Shown here one piece after another: positions 1 through 31,984 of a stretch of 64,000 nucleotides of DNA. Position 1 is the first letter of the stretch, and the number at the start of each line of letters is the position of its first letter. The translations under genes and the position numbers were made by a program. The DNA comes from Lagopus muta (taxonomy: Eukaryota; Chordata; Aves; Galliformes; Phasianidae): assembly GCF_023343835.1 (NCBI RefSeq), contig NC_064437.1, positions 8,211,001-8,275,000 of the forward strand, read 5' to 3'. The notes below the pieces were generated by a model. It saw nothing but the letters and a program-made list of their open reading frames with translations, did no database searches and was not told the DNA's origin.

Positions 1-3000
1 CCATTTTTAAATGAGCACAGACGTGGGGCTTGGATGAAAACCAGCATTGGAAACGCCCCGTACTCTCTGCCAAGCCTGTCTGTGGCTGGAAGGAACATCA
101 CTTGCAGGAGGCTCTGGGATGGTTCTTGGAAAACTCTTCTATGCTCAGACTCTGCTGTTCATGCATATTCCCAAAACAATGATAAAAGCAGAGAAAACTT
201 GATGCATAATTCTTTATAACAAGAGAAAAATGTTCAGAATTCAGCTAATTATTGCAGTTTTCTCAACTGGCTGTTTTTAACTCAGTTTGTCTTTTATTTT
301 CTCCCTGTTTTGTTCCAAAATCAATGCCACACCAGCTTGCAGCTGCCATCATACTATTAATTTCAAATTGCATTTGAGGGCTTATTTTTAGGAAAAGACG
401 AATCATGGAACAATCCAGAGACCAGACTGGATGTTGGAAATAATATTAACAACAATAATCCATCACGCAGCTCATTGAATTACTGCTTTTGGAAAGGGAA
501 AAATACAATTGTAAAGAAGCAAAATAGTTTCACAGCACTGTTTCATCGTGAAAAAATGCAATTGGCTTGTGCATGAGGGCTGGGGGTGAGAGATGGTGAG
601 GAGGATCCAAGGCCCACTCGTATTCCCTTCCCGTAAGTGCAGACGCTTTTCATTTCCTTTTCCCCACAGTCCCACATGACTTCCTTATGTTTTGAAGCGA
701 TCGGCACAGAGTGTGGAAAACAGACTTCTCTAAGTATTAAATCACACCTTGGGTTTCAAGGAAAACATCCAAGATAAACTGAAGGTGCTAATTCATTCTA
801 GGGCAGTGAGTCACATTGCTCACCAGTGCCTTGATGAAATAGAACCTGCTGTATTTACAGCTCTTGCTCTGGCTCCCAGCACTTGTGATGCTCTGTGCTT
901 TGTATCGCTGCTCTGCTCAGCTCATGTTGGTACCATTTCTGCTGCGCAGAAAGAGGAGGGCCAGCAGCCTCCTCACTGTAGTGGGCCGTGGACTGAGGTC
1001 TGCACGTGCATAGGGTGAGGGAGAGACTTTCTTCAGAAAACCCAGAGGATGGAAAAGAGAAGAGACTGAAATGTTGGAGAAAGGACTCAGGATGTGGTTG
1101 ATTCCCACTGACCACGTTTCAAGTATTTCAGCTGGAGGAAGGTGTATGCATCTGGCAGGTGTTGGGTGGCTGGCTCTTGTCTGGAACCCTCTGGAGAGGT
1201 TACAGTTGGAGATGATCTGAGTTACAATCATAGAATCATTAAGGAACAGACCTCTAAGATAATCTAGTCTGACTGTTAACCCATCCCCAGCATGCCTGCT
1301 GACCATGACCCTCAATGCCACTTCTCCACAGTCCTTGAACACTTCCAGGAATGGACTCCACCACTTCCCTGGGCAGCTGTGCCAGTGCATCACTGCTCTT
1401 TCTGAGAGGGAAATTTTTCCTAATATCCGACCTGAACCTTCCCTGATGCAACTTAAGACCATTATTCTCATCCTTTTGCTGTTACATGGGAGAAGAAGGC
1501 TGACCTACCAATCTCATCACAACCTCCTTTCAGGGAGTTGTGGAGTCTTCTGCAGTGTGAACAGTCCCAGTTCCCCCAGCTGCTCTCCATAAGAGTTGTG
1601 CTTGAGACCCTTTACTAACTTTGTTGCCTTTCCTAGATTGTACAGGTCTAGCTGTGCCATTGACCTCTCTCCCAGCCCATGTTTCCCCATGGTAGACGCT
1701 CACAGCACATCCTCAGGTTCCTGGAACAGAGTGTCACAAGAGAAGCAGATGTGGCTGCAACATGGGGAGGGAAAGCAGGGCCTGACGGTCCTGGCCACAT
1801 GCTTCATGTGTTCAAGAGAGGTGATGTGGGGAGAAAGAGCCCCAACCAGTCCCTTGTGTTCCACTGGGCCATAGGACCGTAGCAGTGATGATGTTGCAGC
1901 ATGGTAGGCTAAGAGGTGACCTGCTGGAGTCCATTGGTTACTACGTTGGCAGCCAGTCACCAACGCGGCTGGGCCACGTCTGCAGAGGGCGTGCACACAC
2001 TGACACCTTGTGATGGACACAAGGAAGAGCAGCTCAGCTGCACGCCCCAGGAGCTGGGTGATACTGCTGGGTTCATTTGAAGCCACAGCAATGGGTAGTC
2101 CAGAAGGGTACTGTTAGGTCTTGGCAGCCCAGTGATATCATTCATGATATCGTTTCATCATTAGGAGTAAGATGGCTTAGCAGCTCCTGTAGCTGCTATG
2201 CATCTCCATACAAGACCAGTGCCTGCTTTGAGAGGAGGAGGTATCAGGCAGAGGACAGTGACAAACTGGAGAGAGCACGTGGATCACTCCCTGCCTGCTG
2301 GCACCTTGCTGAGCTCCTGGCAGCAGCCGCTCATCCTTGGTCTCAGGACAGGCTGTTCAGAACAGCGTGCATTCCTCAGCTGTGGCCTGGGAACGTGCAC
2401 TCCTGACAAATTACTTGCCATGATGGGTTTTTCTTTATTAAAAGAAATATTTTTATGGCTAGTTCTTCAGATCTGGTCTTTAGGAGCCACCCTAATAGCA
2501 TGTTTCAGGCCCCAGCTGGGTGATTAGGGCTTTCCGTTGCTCAGCAAATTCTCGGTGCAGAAAGCTCAAATGAAGCCTTTGATAAAGCATGGTGTTTTTG
2601 CTGGCTGCAGGGAAGCCCAGCAGATTGCTCGCTGTCCTTATCAACCAGTCATGCAGAGCAAGCCCCATAGCTAAGGGTAAGGGCAGAAGCAGATCCTTCA
2701 TCAGTGGCATGGAGAAGTACTTGGCAGAAAGCCCTAAGAGGAGCTATTAGAATCCTAAAGGGTGATGTCAAAGACTCCAGTGGGTTTTGTCCTGCTGCAG
2801 GATGCTCACTGTTATGCAGGGCAGTGGCCATGAATCTCAGCCCCCTCTCCATGTAGGTGTGCTGCTGAGCCAAGATGCACAACTGCCTCAAGATGAATCC
2901 AAGCCATCTACCCATGGCACGAGCAGCCCAAGCTTGTGCCTTCTGCACAAAGCAAGGTGAGACCAGGCTGAGTGTGACATCGCTCCAGACTGAAGATAAT

Positions 3001-3585
3001 CTTCTGTTACAAGTACTTTGACAATAAGCTCAGTGCTTATTGAGGAAAACTCATTACCATCTGTATTTTTTTTAGCTAAGAGATGTGCGAGCTGGCTCTG
3101 GGAATTGTTTGGAAAGATTTTTAAGAGGTTAAGTGCTGCATTAGTAAGAAGCCAAGGGAGGAGACAAGCAGCACCGTGGGAAGGGAGGATTTTATTTTGC
3201 TCTATGCAAATTTGCATTGAATTGCTGGAGGGAGGAGAAAGAACCTTCAGGAAAACAAATTCCACTTGGTTCACATTCATCCTTCCAAAAAGTATATTCA
3301 GGGGTTTCAAAGCCAGGTTTTCTGTATTTTCCTCAGTTTCCTGACACTGGCTGTATTACACCTCTGAGATTTTCACTGTCATAACAATGTATCTAGATAA
3401 GGATGTGAATAGAGAGTAATAAATTGTGTCCTGGTACAAGACAAAGCCAAAAGTATATGTTGGTGCATGAACACCTTGGTGGGATATTTCAGTAGGGAGC
3501 ATCGTACAGGTGCAATCACATTACAGCCTCAAGACTGGCATTATTCTTCGTGTTTTAATGGCTTTAATTTGCTTCTGCTTTGCAG
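1..3585 (+). other. MOB3C: MOB3C intron (5' end outside the window)
   Basis: The first MOB3C exon visible here opens at 3586 in the middle of a Gly codon, so the sequence to its left is intron. MOB3C normally has about 139 residues before this point. No open frame resembling them (N-terminal MOB region with the first Cys pair of the zinc site) occurs in 1-3585, so those exons lie left of the window. The stretch holds one CR1 fragment (about 1226-1650) and otherwise nothing I recognise. It ends with a polypyrimidine tract and the acceptor ...TTTGCAG at 3585. Confidence 0.7.
1226..1650 (-). repeat. CR1 LINE fragment, 3' end, minus orientation
   Basis: The sequence begins with the reverse complement of the CR1 3' terminus (ATCATAGAATCATTAAGG). 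It continues through CR1-typical text: ACCTCTAAGAT, CCACCACTTCCCTGGGCAG near 1360 and AATTTTTCCTAATATCC near 1411. The match fades around 1650. It is a 5'-truncated, diverged copy inside the MOB3C intron. The open frames crossing it are by-products of the repeat. Confidence 0.85.
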
Positions 3586-3788
3586 GTGTTCCCTTCCCTA
3601 AGCAGTTCCAGCAAGTTTGCACTAAGATCCTCACCCGCCTCTTCCGTGTCTTTGTCCATGTCTACATCCACCACTTTGACAGCATCATCAACATGGGTGC
3701 TGAGGCTCATGTCAACACCTGCTACAAGCACTTTTACTACTTCATCAGGGAGTTCAGCCTTGTTGACCATCGGGAGCTGGAGCCTTTG
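3586..3788 (+). CDS. MOB3C: MOB3C, penultimate coding exon (residues ~140-207)
   Basis: MOB kinase activator 3C is a small globular zinc-binding adaptor of the Mob1/phocein family. MOB proteins bind NDR/LATS- or MST-type kinases; MOB3 members have been linked to MST1, and the role of 3C is less clear. The exon encodes [20 protein letters not shown], then the HVYIHH segment, whose two His (five residues apart) correspond to the His pair of the MOB zinc site, then [15 protein letters not shown] and ends at RELEPL. The acceptor is GCAG at 3585, which splits a Gly codon. The donor is GTAAGG at 3789, phase 0. The [10 protein letters not shown] and REFSLVD wording fits MOB3C better than MOB3A or MOB3B as I remember them. 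The first part of the protein is outside the window. Confidence 0.93.
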
Positions 3789-5814
3789 GTAAGGATGCCA
3801 AAGTGGGTTAACACAGCTCTGGTAAATTCAGGCAGGGTCAGACTCTGCCCTGTGCAGGACATACAGCTCCAGACAGCTAATGTGGGTCTAGCAGGAGTTG
3901 CACTGCAGCCTCCCTTGGGAAGCAATTAAAGGAATTAGCCAAGCAGAAAGTGAGAGACCTTGGACATAGCACGGAGGGGGGAAGTAAGGGGAAGAGATAT
4001 GCAGTCCTGGCATATAAACTAGAAAATATGCAGTTTTGTAAGAAAAGCAAGTGTGTCACAGGCCATGTTGAGTGTAATCTGGCCTATGGAAACCTGTTGT
4101 GTTGGGGAGAGTAATAGGGAACCCAGTAATTAGTATGCTGTGCAAAGGGATGGGCTGCAGAAAGGGCCAAATGCAGCGTGGGAGAGTTCAAAGACAAAGA
4201 GCTGAGAGAAGTCACAACATGAGCTGCCTGTTTATAAGTACCACGGATGCACCTAACCCTGAGTGCTAAATGCTTTAACTCCTTTCCTGCTTTCTTTTTT
4301 CCTCGGTCAGTTCGCTGCCTCCTCTGCTCTGATTGCAATCTGGGAGGCTGGGATGATGATCCAACCAGGGGACACCTGAATGACAACAGCAGATTAATTA
4401 ATTAATTACATCATATAGTGTGACTGTGACCTATGTTATCACAATGGCCTTCAGCCACAGAAAATGGCAGTTCAGCATCACTGTGTCCTCTATTATTCCT
4501 CATAACCATTCCTCACGATAAACTTTAACATTGATATGTGGCCCATAATAGTGTCATCTCCTTTGACCGATGCTTGTTAATGTAAATAATTAGCAGCTAA
4601 TAGCCAAAGCAGAGGCTGACATTGCTAAAAAGGCTGTCAGTGCCAGTAACACTCATGCAATGTGAGATGATTTATGGTTCTGGATGATTCTGAGACGAAT
4701 GGATTTTCCTGTGTGATGCAACTAGGGTTAAATTACAAGGAAATGAGGCACACTTCCCTCTGGTTTTGTACATCTTGTTTCCTGGTGTGCCCATTGCTTG
4801 GTATCCACTGCTTGGAATCCACATCATACAGCAGCCTCAAGCACCCGTGAGACCTCCTTCCACTCAGCAATGATGTGCTGTATGTGTGCAGGAGAGTGAC
4901 CTGCAACCAGAGAGCGCTGAGTGCAGTGCTGGGGAACTGGGACAAGGTCCTGAAGATGGCAAACAGTTTTCAAAGACAGAAAGTGGTCCTTCTGACCTGT
5001 TACCTCAGGAAGGCTGCACCTTGGCACTGCCAGCAGTCCCAAAATCTGATTGGCAAAGAAAAGCAGCCTGTTAGCTTACATGGAGCTTACTCTTGTCACC
5101 TTGTCTCTCCTGATGTTCAGCACTGGTAGCTCAGGACTAGGTTTTGTAGATGAAGCATTTGGGAAATGACAGTGAGAGGAGGGAATTCTGGCTATGAATA
5201 TTTGACCCTGAGTGGCTACTGGAAGAGCTGCTCAAACTGAAGAGGCTTGCTTATATATTAGGGATATCACAAAGCAGGAGGAGACCCCAGGAGAATGACA
5301 TCAAGCTAACAGTACTGAAGGCCAGAAATGTGAGTTGCCACCAGGTTTTCTGTGGCCCTTTGCTATTAGCACTCATTTGCATTACAGTGCAGCCATGGGA
5401 TCCCTTGCCAGAACCACAGGCCCCTTCAGTGAGCTGTTGTCACCACCTGCAGGACAGACAGCACTTCTGGGGAGTACCTTGCATCCCCAGGCTCTGGGAG
5501 CAGCACCACTTCTCTGTCTGCTCCTTGCTGAGTCAGGACACGCAGCTCAAACATTTCAGCCCTTTCTTTGGATTGCTCTCAACACTAAAACTAACCTCTT
5601 GACACTGAGACCAAGGAGCACGTCAGGAAGGAACTGCTGGGGCAGAGAGGTTCCCAAAAGGGCCACCATGGGAAACAAGAACACTCTCTGAACTCCATAC
5701 AGCCACCTCCTTGGATTATTTTTGGATACCTATCAAACTGCTTTGCACATCACTTCACCAAAACCTGTGTTTTGCACTGACTGGTTCTTTTTTTTTTCCT
5801 TCCCTTCAATGCAG
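3789..5814 (+). other. MOB3C: MOB3C last intron
   Basis: A 2.0-kb GT-AG intron (GTAAGG ... long T-rich tract ... ATGCAG) between the last two coding exons. Open frames in it (for example 5335-5691) have no recognisable protein character. No repeats of note apart from a short TTAA run near 4392. Confidence 0.8.
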
Positions 5815-5844
5815 AAAGAAATGACAGAACGAATTTGCCACTGA
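5815..5844 (+). CDS. MOB3C: MOB3C, last coding exon (KEMTERICH, stop)
   Basis: This nine-codon terminal exon reads KEMTERICH followed by TGA at 5842-5844. It follows the acceptor TTCAATGCAG in phase 0, matching the phase-0 donor at 3788. The C-terminal sequence is the one expected for MOB3C and brings the inferred protein to 216 residues, the usual length. It is far too short to be found by open-frame length and was located by homology and splice phase. Confidence 0.92.
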   Translation, partial: KEMTERICH

Positions 5845-6895
5845 AGCGATTTCAGCAGGCATACTCAGCAAGATCATTCAGCATTCGATGGGACAAGAGC
5901 CCTGCAGTGGGAGATGTCTTCCCAAGGACTTGCTCTGGGCATTTCAACTGAACTATGAAAACTGCAGAAGAGCCTTTTTCTTCTTTGTCTTCAGATGCAT
6001 CAATTTCCAAGTGTTTTGTTAGCGAGACCTGCCCTGTAAGCAGGTGTGACCTTGACTACTGAGTCATGCCCGTTGCCTTTCTCACATGCATTGAACTATG
6101 ATAACATGTGAGATCAGCTCCGTAAAGCTGGTGACATTTGATCCCAACTGACTCCATGGGGTTAGTTGCCAATGTCCCTTTTTTAACCAGGAGCTATGAA
6201 TGTCTCTCCTTCTGCCCTCATTCGTGCTTTACCAAAGGGACTTTTCTTTTCCCTCCCCCCAGTAATTTTTCACCCTTGGAAGAAGGGACTTCAGGATGTT
6301 CTAAGATGCATCCAATATCACTTGGACTAATGGCAAAGTGGCCCCTTGACAAATGGAGGTGAACTGGGCCACTTTTCAGAGTGATCAGCAGTCTACCTGA
6401 GTATTTTCCATACTCAGAAATTGCAATCCAACGTGAGGGAAAGAAACGTGCCAGAAAACAAGTGACGATTCCTGATATGTTGTCCTGGCTCTAAAAAGCA
6501 GATGCTGGTTGTAGAAATCATTGTCTTTCCATTGCTCGACTGCAGCACAGACATTGTTCTTTTGACAACAGTTGGATTTTTTTTTAATTATTATTATTAT
6601 TCTGGGGGAATTGAATTGTCTGAGCCACAGTGTTGTTATGTTTGTGTTTCTTTGCCTTTTTCTGGGAAAGTTTTATATAGAAGATACAGTTGATATGTAT
6701 AAAAAGAGGTTTGCCCATTCCAGGGGAAAGGGGGGTGTGGGTAGAAAATGTAAATATTTAAGACAGCACTCAAGTTTGCAAGTGGATTTTTAGTGCTCAA
6801 AGCACTTATTTTATTGTGAAAATCTATTTTTTTTAATCTTACGTACCAGATGTATATTTTTACATGGGAAATAAAATGGGACGACATGGACAAAC
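5845..6895 (+). other. MOB3C: MOB3C 3' UTR
   Basis: The untranslated tail runs from the MOB3C stop to the first good poly(A) signal. It is AT-rich near its end, with a small inverted repeat AGTGCTcaaAGCACT around 6792-6806. The 3' end is inferred from the AATAAA at 6870, allowing about 20 bases to cleavage. Confidence 0.6.
6870..6875 (+). promoter_or_regulatory. MOB3C: Poly(A) signal AATAAA, probably MOB3C
   Basis: A canonical AATAAA about 1 kb after the MOB3C stop codon. It is the first canonical signal I found downstream of the stop. Confidence 0.6.
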
Positions 6896-6899
6896 CATC

Positions 6900-9800
6900 C
6901 GATACGTCATGCCAATATTTTCTGTGTAATACCATCATTAAAAGTCCAAACATTTTTGTTCTGTTACTAATTAAAGAAGCAGGAATGAGCCTGGTGTCCT
7001 TTCTTCTTCCCTCATTTGTAGTAAGATGTCACGAGAAAGCACCCGGGATAACCTGACTGGATTTCCCTCATAGCTGTAACACTGATGGAGCTCAGTGTCG
7101 TGTGGAGACCTCAGCAATAGGCAGCTTTGCAAAAAGTTGTGCAGGATGAAGAAAACTCTGCAAGTGCCTGCTGAAAACTTGACTTAGTGGAAGTCTCTGG
7201 GATTTAAGCCTGTGCTAGGGCAGGGGGCTGGCAAGTCCTGAGCGGATGGTGACAAAACCATGACGTGAGCTGGTCTGAGATATTCCTCCTCTCTTGTGAA
7301 AGTTTTTGAGATGTAAAAGAAAAGGTGGGAAGAGAGAAAAATGAGCTAAGGGTTAAAATTCTGATCACAAAACCACTGGGGGGTAGAAAAGGAGAAGATG
7401 TTAATGACATGAGATCTATTCCTGGATTGCTTTCTTTGAGGTGGGAAATGCTGATTCTAGCAGAGATTTCACAACAAGATGCAAGATTGTCTCTTGAATG
7501 CATGCAGCTTTTCCCTTCTGGAGGCTGGCAGCTTTGCTAGCACAGCTTGGCCAGCCGGATTTCCTCATGAAGGTCAAGGAAGGACAAATGACTCACAAGT
7601 GTCAAGAAAACCTTGAAGACAGAGTGTGGCATTCAGCTGCCTGCTGCAAAGAGACCCTGAGTCAGAGCTGAAATGCCAGCAGTGTGGGGAACTGAGTGCA
7701 CGTCTGTGTGGAAGTAAAACAGCAACAGCAAGCAAGGCTGCTTACACGAGAGAATCTCTTACTGTAGAGAGCATGGACTGGAGGACAGTGGATTCATGAT
7801 TCTTTAACATATAAGACTATTCAGCCTGTGTTAGAAGCTTTGCTGCAATATGGGTAACACTCCAGATGCTATTTTATTAAAAACTTTAATGAAGATGTAC
7901 CACTTGGGATTAGCCGTACTGTAACAGACCCATCTTTTTTCATTCAATATTTTACATCCACTGGGCCAGTTTCCAATTGCTCTGGGCTATGCCCTAATGA
8001 CAGCGTGAGCAGTAAGAGTTCTGCCATCCATTCATGTGGCTGATTTGGTAAGCAATGTAAGAGCTGGCAGTTTTGGGGCAGCTCACAGTAGGCATCCCAA
8101 GGACCAGCGCTGTCCTCGTGATCTTCCTCCCTTGGGTCTTATCATCTTGCATCTTTCCAGTAATGCCAGGATTCTCTTCACTTATGCACTTATATGTGTA
8201 TTGATGGAGTGCTTTGACCAACAAGGGAGCACAATTTTGGATGAGGGCCCTGTGAGTTGATCTGATTTACTCTGGAATGTAAGGCAAATAGAAAGAACAG
8301 TATGAATGTCTGGGCATTATGTATGCTCCTGAGGCATAAAAAGCAGTAGCAATCGTTAATGAATGGTTTGTATAGTGGATAAAAGCATCTTTCTGTTTGT
8401 TTCCAGAAAGTTTGGTTTGCTCGTGTCCAGTAGACCATATATTTTCCAGGTCCCATATTACTTTGGCTTCCTATTAAATACAGTCAGTTCAGGAACTCTG
8501 TCCTCAAAGGTAGTGGACTGGCACTGTGTCAAGGTGTGAGTAGTCCTCATGGGTCTACAGGAAAAGCAAGTTTCACGTTGGCATTTGCAAACATCCATAC
8601 TAGCACTTTTAATGTCCACTTTGAGACCTTCGCTTTGTCCCCTTCTGTGTACAGCTTTGGCACATGGGATCCTGGAAGTATGGAGGGAAATACGGTCTCT
8701 ATTTGTAGGCGCATCCCATGCCACCCATTATGTTGCATGAAAATCATCAGGTTTCCTGAAAGAAAAAGCACCTTTTTTGCTGTGTGAAGAAGGGCTGCTC
8801 ACAACAAAAAAATGACAGTGAAGTCTGCAGGTTTAATCACCCAAATGAGAAGTATAATTTTCAGAGAAACGGAGGCTGTGTAGCTTCCTTGAGTAGCAGA
8901 GAGAACGGTACATGCTCTGTGTTCTGAAAACCAGACTAGGGTAGATTGCAGGTGCTTAAATACAGATTTAGGTGCTTGGCCATGGGCAGAAAACTGAGGG
9001 ATAATTCTAGTCAAGGCTTAAAATCATTTTAGCGGTACACAGACCAAAGCGCTGTGATCCAATTGTAACATGGCTAAATCAAAATTACCTTTGGTAATTA
9101 TTTTGGTAATTATTTCTTATGTGCTTAACAGCCAATATGGGCAGCTCCTTATGTTCTCCGTGTGTTGCAGAGGTAAAAAGCAGACACATTCTTGAAAAGG
9201 TATTAAAAGGAAAAATCATGTGGAGGAGCCTAGTAATTTTACTGTGGTTAATACAGCAATTACAGTGTTTGAGAAGGTGCTTTTTTCTTCACTTTTTGCA
9301 GGAATTTATCCTCAAGTATTAGCTTAACCATTTCCTAGAAATGCCATGCCTATCTCATTAAAAACAAGACGATGAAAACAAAAATCCTTTCTTTAATGCT
9401 TTACAGCAAACCAGGTTGAAACTTAAGTCTTGCCCTCTTGTTAAGCGTGCTGTGCATTTGGGTTACCTTGCAAGTAACAAAGGGGAAAGATTCAAGAATA
9501 CACATTTTGTTTTGAGAATGGATGCCTACTTATACAGACAGAAAACGCTGTGCTGTGCAGGAGCCCTTTAAACCAGCAGATAAAGGTGTGACAAGAAACA
9601 ACAGATGGAAATTAAAATCCAGATAAATTCCATTTGAAAATAAGCTACAAATGTTTGACATCATCTCTGAGCACAGACAGTTCTAAATGCTGAGGATTTG
9701 AAAGTGCTTGGATTTGAGTTACTCTCCCGAACTAGCCTTTAGTTCTATTCAAGTGGAGGAATACAAAGGAAGATGCTCAAGAATTACTCCTGAGCCCTTC

Positions 9801-12030
9801 AAGGATAAAAGGTTTCTAAGTACTGTTAAAAGAGAGAGACTGAGGAACATCCTCAGCTAAGATGGGCTTCTAGAGGTCCAGGTGGGGAAGAGCTGTCAAG
9901 AGAGGCATCACTGTGGGTAAATCTTCAGGTAGGCTTGCGTCTTGTTAGATATCAGAGCACTGCATGAATACACTCAAGCACCTCTAGGAAATGGCATCAG
10001 TGCTTATGCTGTTTGAAGGACAATATGCTCTTTCATGTCAGTTTGGTGACAAGAACAAAACGTGCCTTTATCCTATAAGAGGATATCAAAAAGGTATCCT
10101 GGCATTCAATACACCCCATTCTGTCCTGCAGCCTTCAGGTTTAAGCAGTCTGAAGCCCTGCTCTTCTGTTTCTGGACTGTTTTCTTTGAACCTATGTGAA
10201 GAGCTGGCAGCTTTCTAAAGCTGTGATGTATCCTTCCGGCCCCTTGGCAAAGAAGGCAGCAAAAGCAAGTAGCCCATGTCTTTGCTTGCGTTAGACTTGT
10301 TGAGCTTGTGGCTTTGAGAGTTGTGGGTACCAATCTGCATGTCCAGATTGAAACCATGCAGTTCCGGCATGCTTACGGATTAAAGCTGTAAATCACTGAC
10401 TGAGCTGAATTTTGTGTTTCTCTTGAGCCATTTTAACAATAGCTGACACTAGCAGAACAGAAGAGCTTTGTGTGAGAAATGCTGCTAACAACAACTTATT
10501 GGCCCTGTATGTGGCAGCAAAGTTAAATGTTGTGGTTCTTGTATAAATAAAAGTTCCTCTCCCTGCAGAGCACTTTGGAGATGCATTTGGTGCTTAGGGG
10601 ATAGGAACTTACTGTCCCCTGTTTGAAATGTGGTAGCATTGTATGCAAGCTCCTAGTTATTTGCAAATAGGAGGTAAGGAATAGTACCTCACAGGATTTT
10701 TTGCTGGACTGGATTTTCATCTTCATTTATATATATATATATATATATATACAGACTCCATGTTTCCCAGTTTACATCTTTTTACTTAGTCTACTACAAT
10801 GAGTGGAGGATTGAAATGTCACCCAAATAGAGAGTGACCTTTTAAAATGTCAATCTGAGTTTATACGGAAGAAAGCTCTTCTTTGCCAGGGATACTTCTC
10901 TGCAAATGATTCCACCACCCTGCTCAGCCTTACTGAAATAGCACCGATAAAAAGGCTCAGGAGGAGAAAGTTAACTCCTCAGAAGCAGATCAGAGCTTCT
11001 CTTTGTAAAACTAAGAGAAGAAGCTCATCCGCCAATTCAGAGGCAAGGTTTCTGTTATTAGTGAGCCTTTTTTCTGTTGCTGCTGAAAGACTTGTTTATT
11101 CCTGAAGGGGGGTGAAAAAATGAGGCTAAAATATGGATAAGCTACTGAAGAGTGTTTTGTGTTTGGTATCTGCATTATTACTGTACTTTCTCCTTTCATC
11201 TCTCTTAGCCTGATCTGCTTGAAGATGTATTGGGCTTACTGGGTGTCAGGAGACACAACCCCAATCCGTCTGCTTTAGCCACACTGCTTTGAAAAGCAAA
11301 GGAGGTGGAAACTTTCTCCTTGTTGCCTGAAAAACTGCAGAAATATGCAAGCCCCGAGCTTGGTCTTGAGGCTAACCTGGAAAACCCATGAAAAATCAAC
11401 AGCTTACAAAGAATGCCTGTAGGAGCACAGGACAAAGATAGCATGCAAGGAAATGACCTTTCAAACTATCTGCTATGCTGCTGGCATTACACGTTTACAG
11501 TATCAATCTGACAGGAAAGCCAAAACAAAACCAAAAAAATCCAAGAAGACTTTTCTATAAAGTTATCCTATCATCCCTTCTGTGCCCTAGCTCTTCACAA
11601 GAGCAAATATTTGATGAAGCCATGAGACGAGAAAGACTCTCTGGCTTTCTTGAATGCACTGGTGCGTGTGAAGCTATTGCCTTAACAACAAGCTGAATGC
11701 TGTTTGATTGCTCATTCCTGTGGTGTTTTTTTTCCCCCACTAATCCACCCTGTGTACATTCTAGAGGATCCATGACAGGACTCCAAGACAGGTCTTCCCA
11801 TTTTTGAGGACATTTCACAGTAGCCACACCTGCAGTGCCATACCTCCCATTTTCTCATACAAATGTGAGGGTTACCATATATCTCGTGCCTGGGCTGGGC
11901 AAGAACAATCTTGCCAAAAGCTGAGAACAGCCACTGTGTTCACGAGGCGCTGAAGAAGCAGGCACTCAGGAAGGAGGCAGCAGCACAACAAGGTGACCAC
12001 CACAACCTCAGCCCAGGAGGGGGGCAGCAG
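6900..12030. other. Intergenic region between MOB3C and MKNK1
   Basis: About 5 kb without a recognisable coding exon, RNA gene or long repeat. Open frames of 60-90 codons occur on both strands but lack conserved motifs and splice context. Apart from an (AT)n tract at 10728 I see nothing supportable. Confidence 0.6.
10728..10751. repeat. (AT)n microsatellite
   Basis: A run of about 12 AT dinucleotides, uninterrupted. Confidence 0.95.
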
Positions 12031-12353
12031 CACAAGATGGCGGCCACCTCCACCTCAGGTTACCCCTGTGTGGCCTTCCTGCCACAAGTGGGGACACAGA
12101 CGCTCATTCACACTCAAGTAGGATTTCAAGTTGGGTGACCCAGCCACGTCCACGATACCCCTTCCCTGCTGGCCTCGAGAAGAGGTGCTTCGCACCTCAC
12201 CCGCACACCAGCTGCCCGCTCCCCACAGGAGAAAATGGCCTCACGACAAATGGCGCTTCGCGCATGCGCGCTTCCCCCCTCCCCCCCTCCGCCCAGCGGG
12301 CAGGCTGTCCGGAGGCGCGGCGCCACTCCCGCTGCGGGACGCCGGCGGCCGCC
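12030..12353 (+). promoter_or_regulatory. MKNK1: MKNK1 CpG-rich promoter
   Basis: Base composition changes sharply to GC- and CpG-rich here. It contains AAGATGGCGGC at 12034-12044 (a YY1-type element), AAAATGGC near 12233, and CGCGCATGCGCG at 12259-12270, a perfect palindrome matching the NRF1 consensus. No TATA box is seen, as expected for a housekeeping CpG promoter. The transcription start is not fixed by sequence but should lie between about 12260 and 12340. The antisense side is also CpG-rich, so divergent transcription is possible. Confidence 0.7.
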
Positions 12354-31984
<19,631 letters not shown>

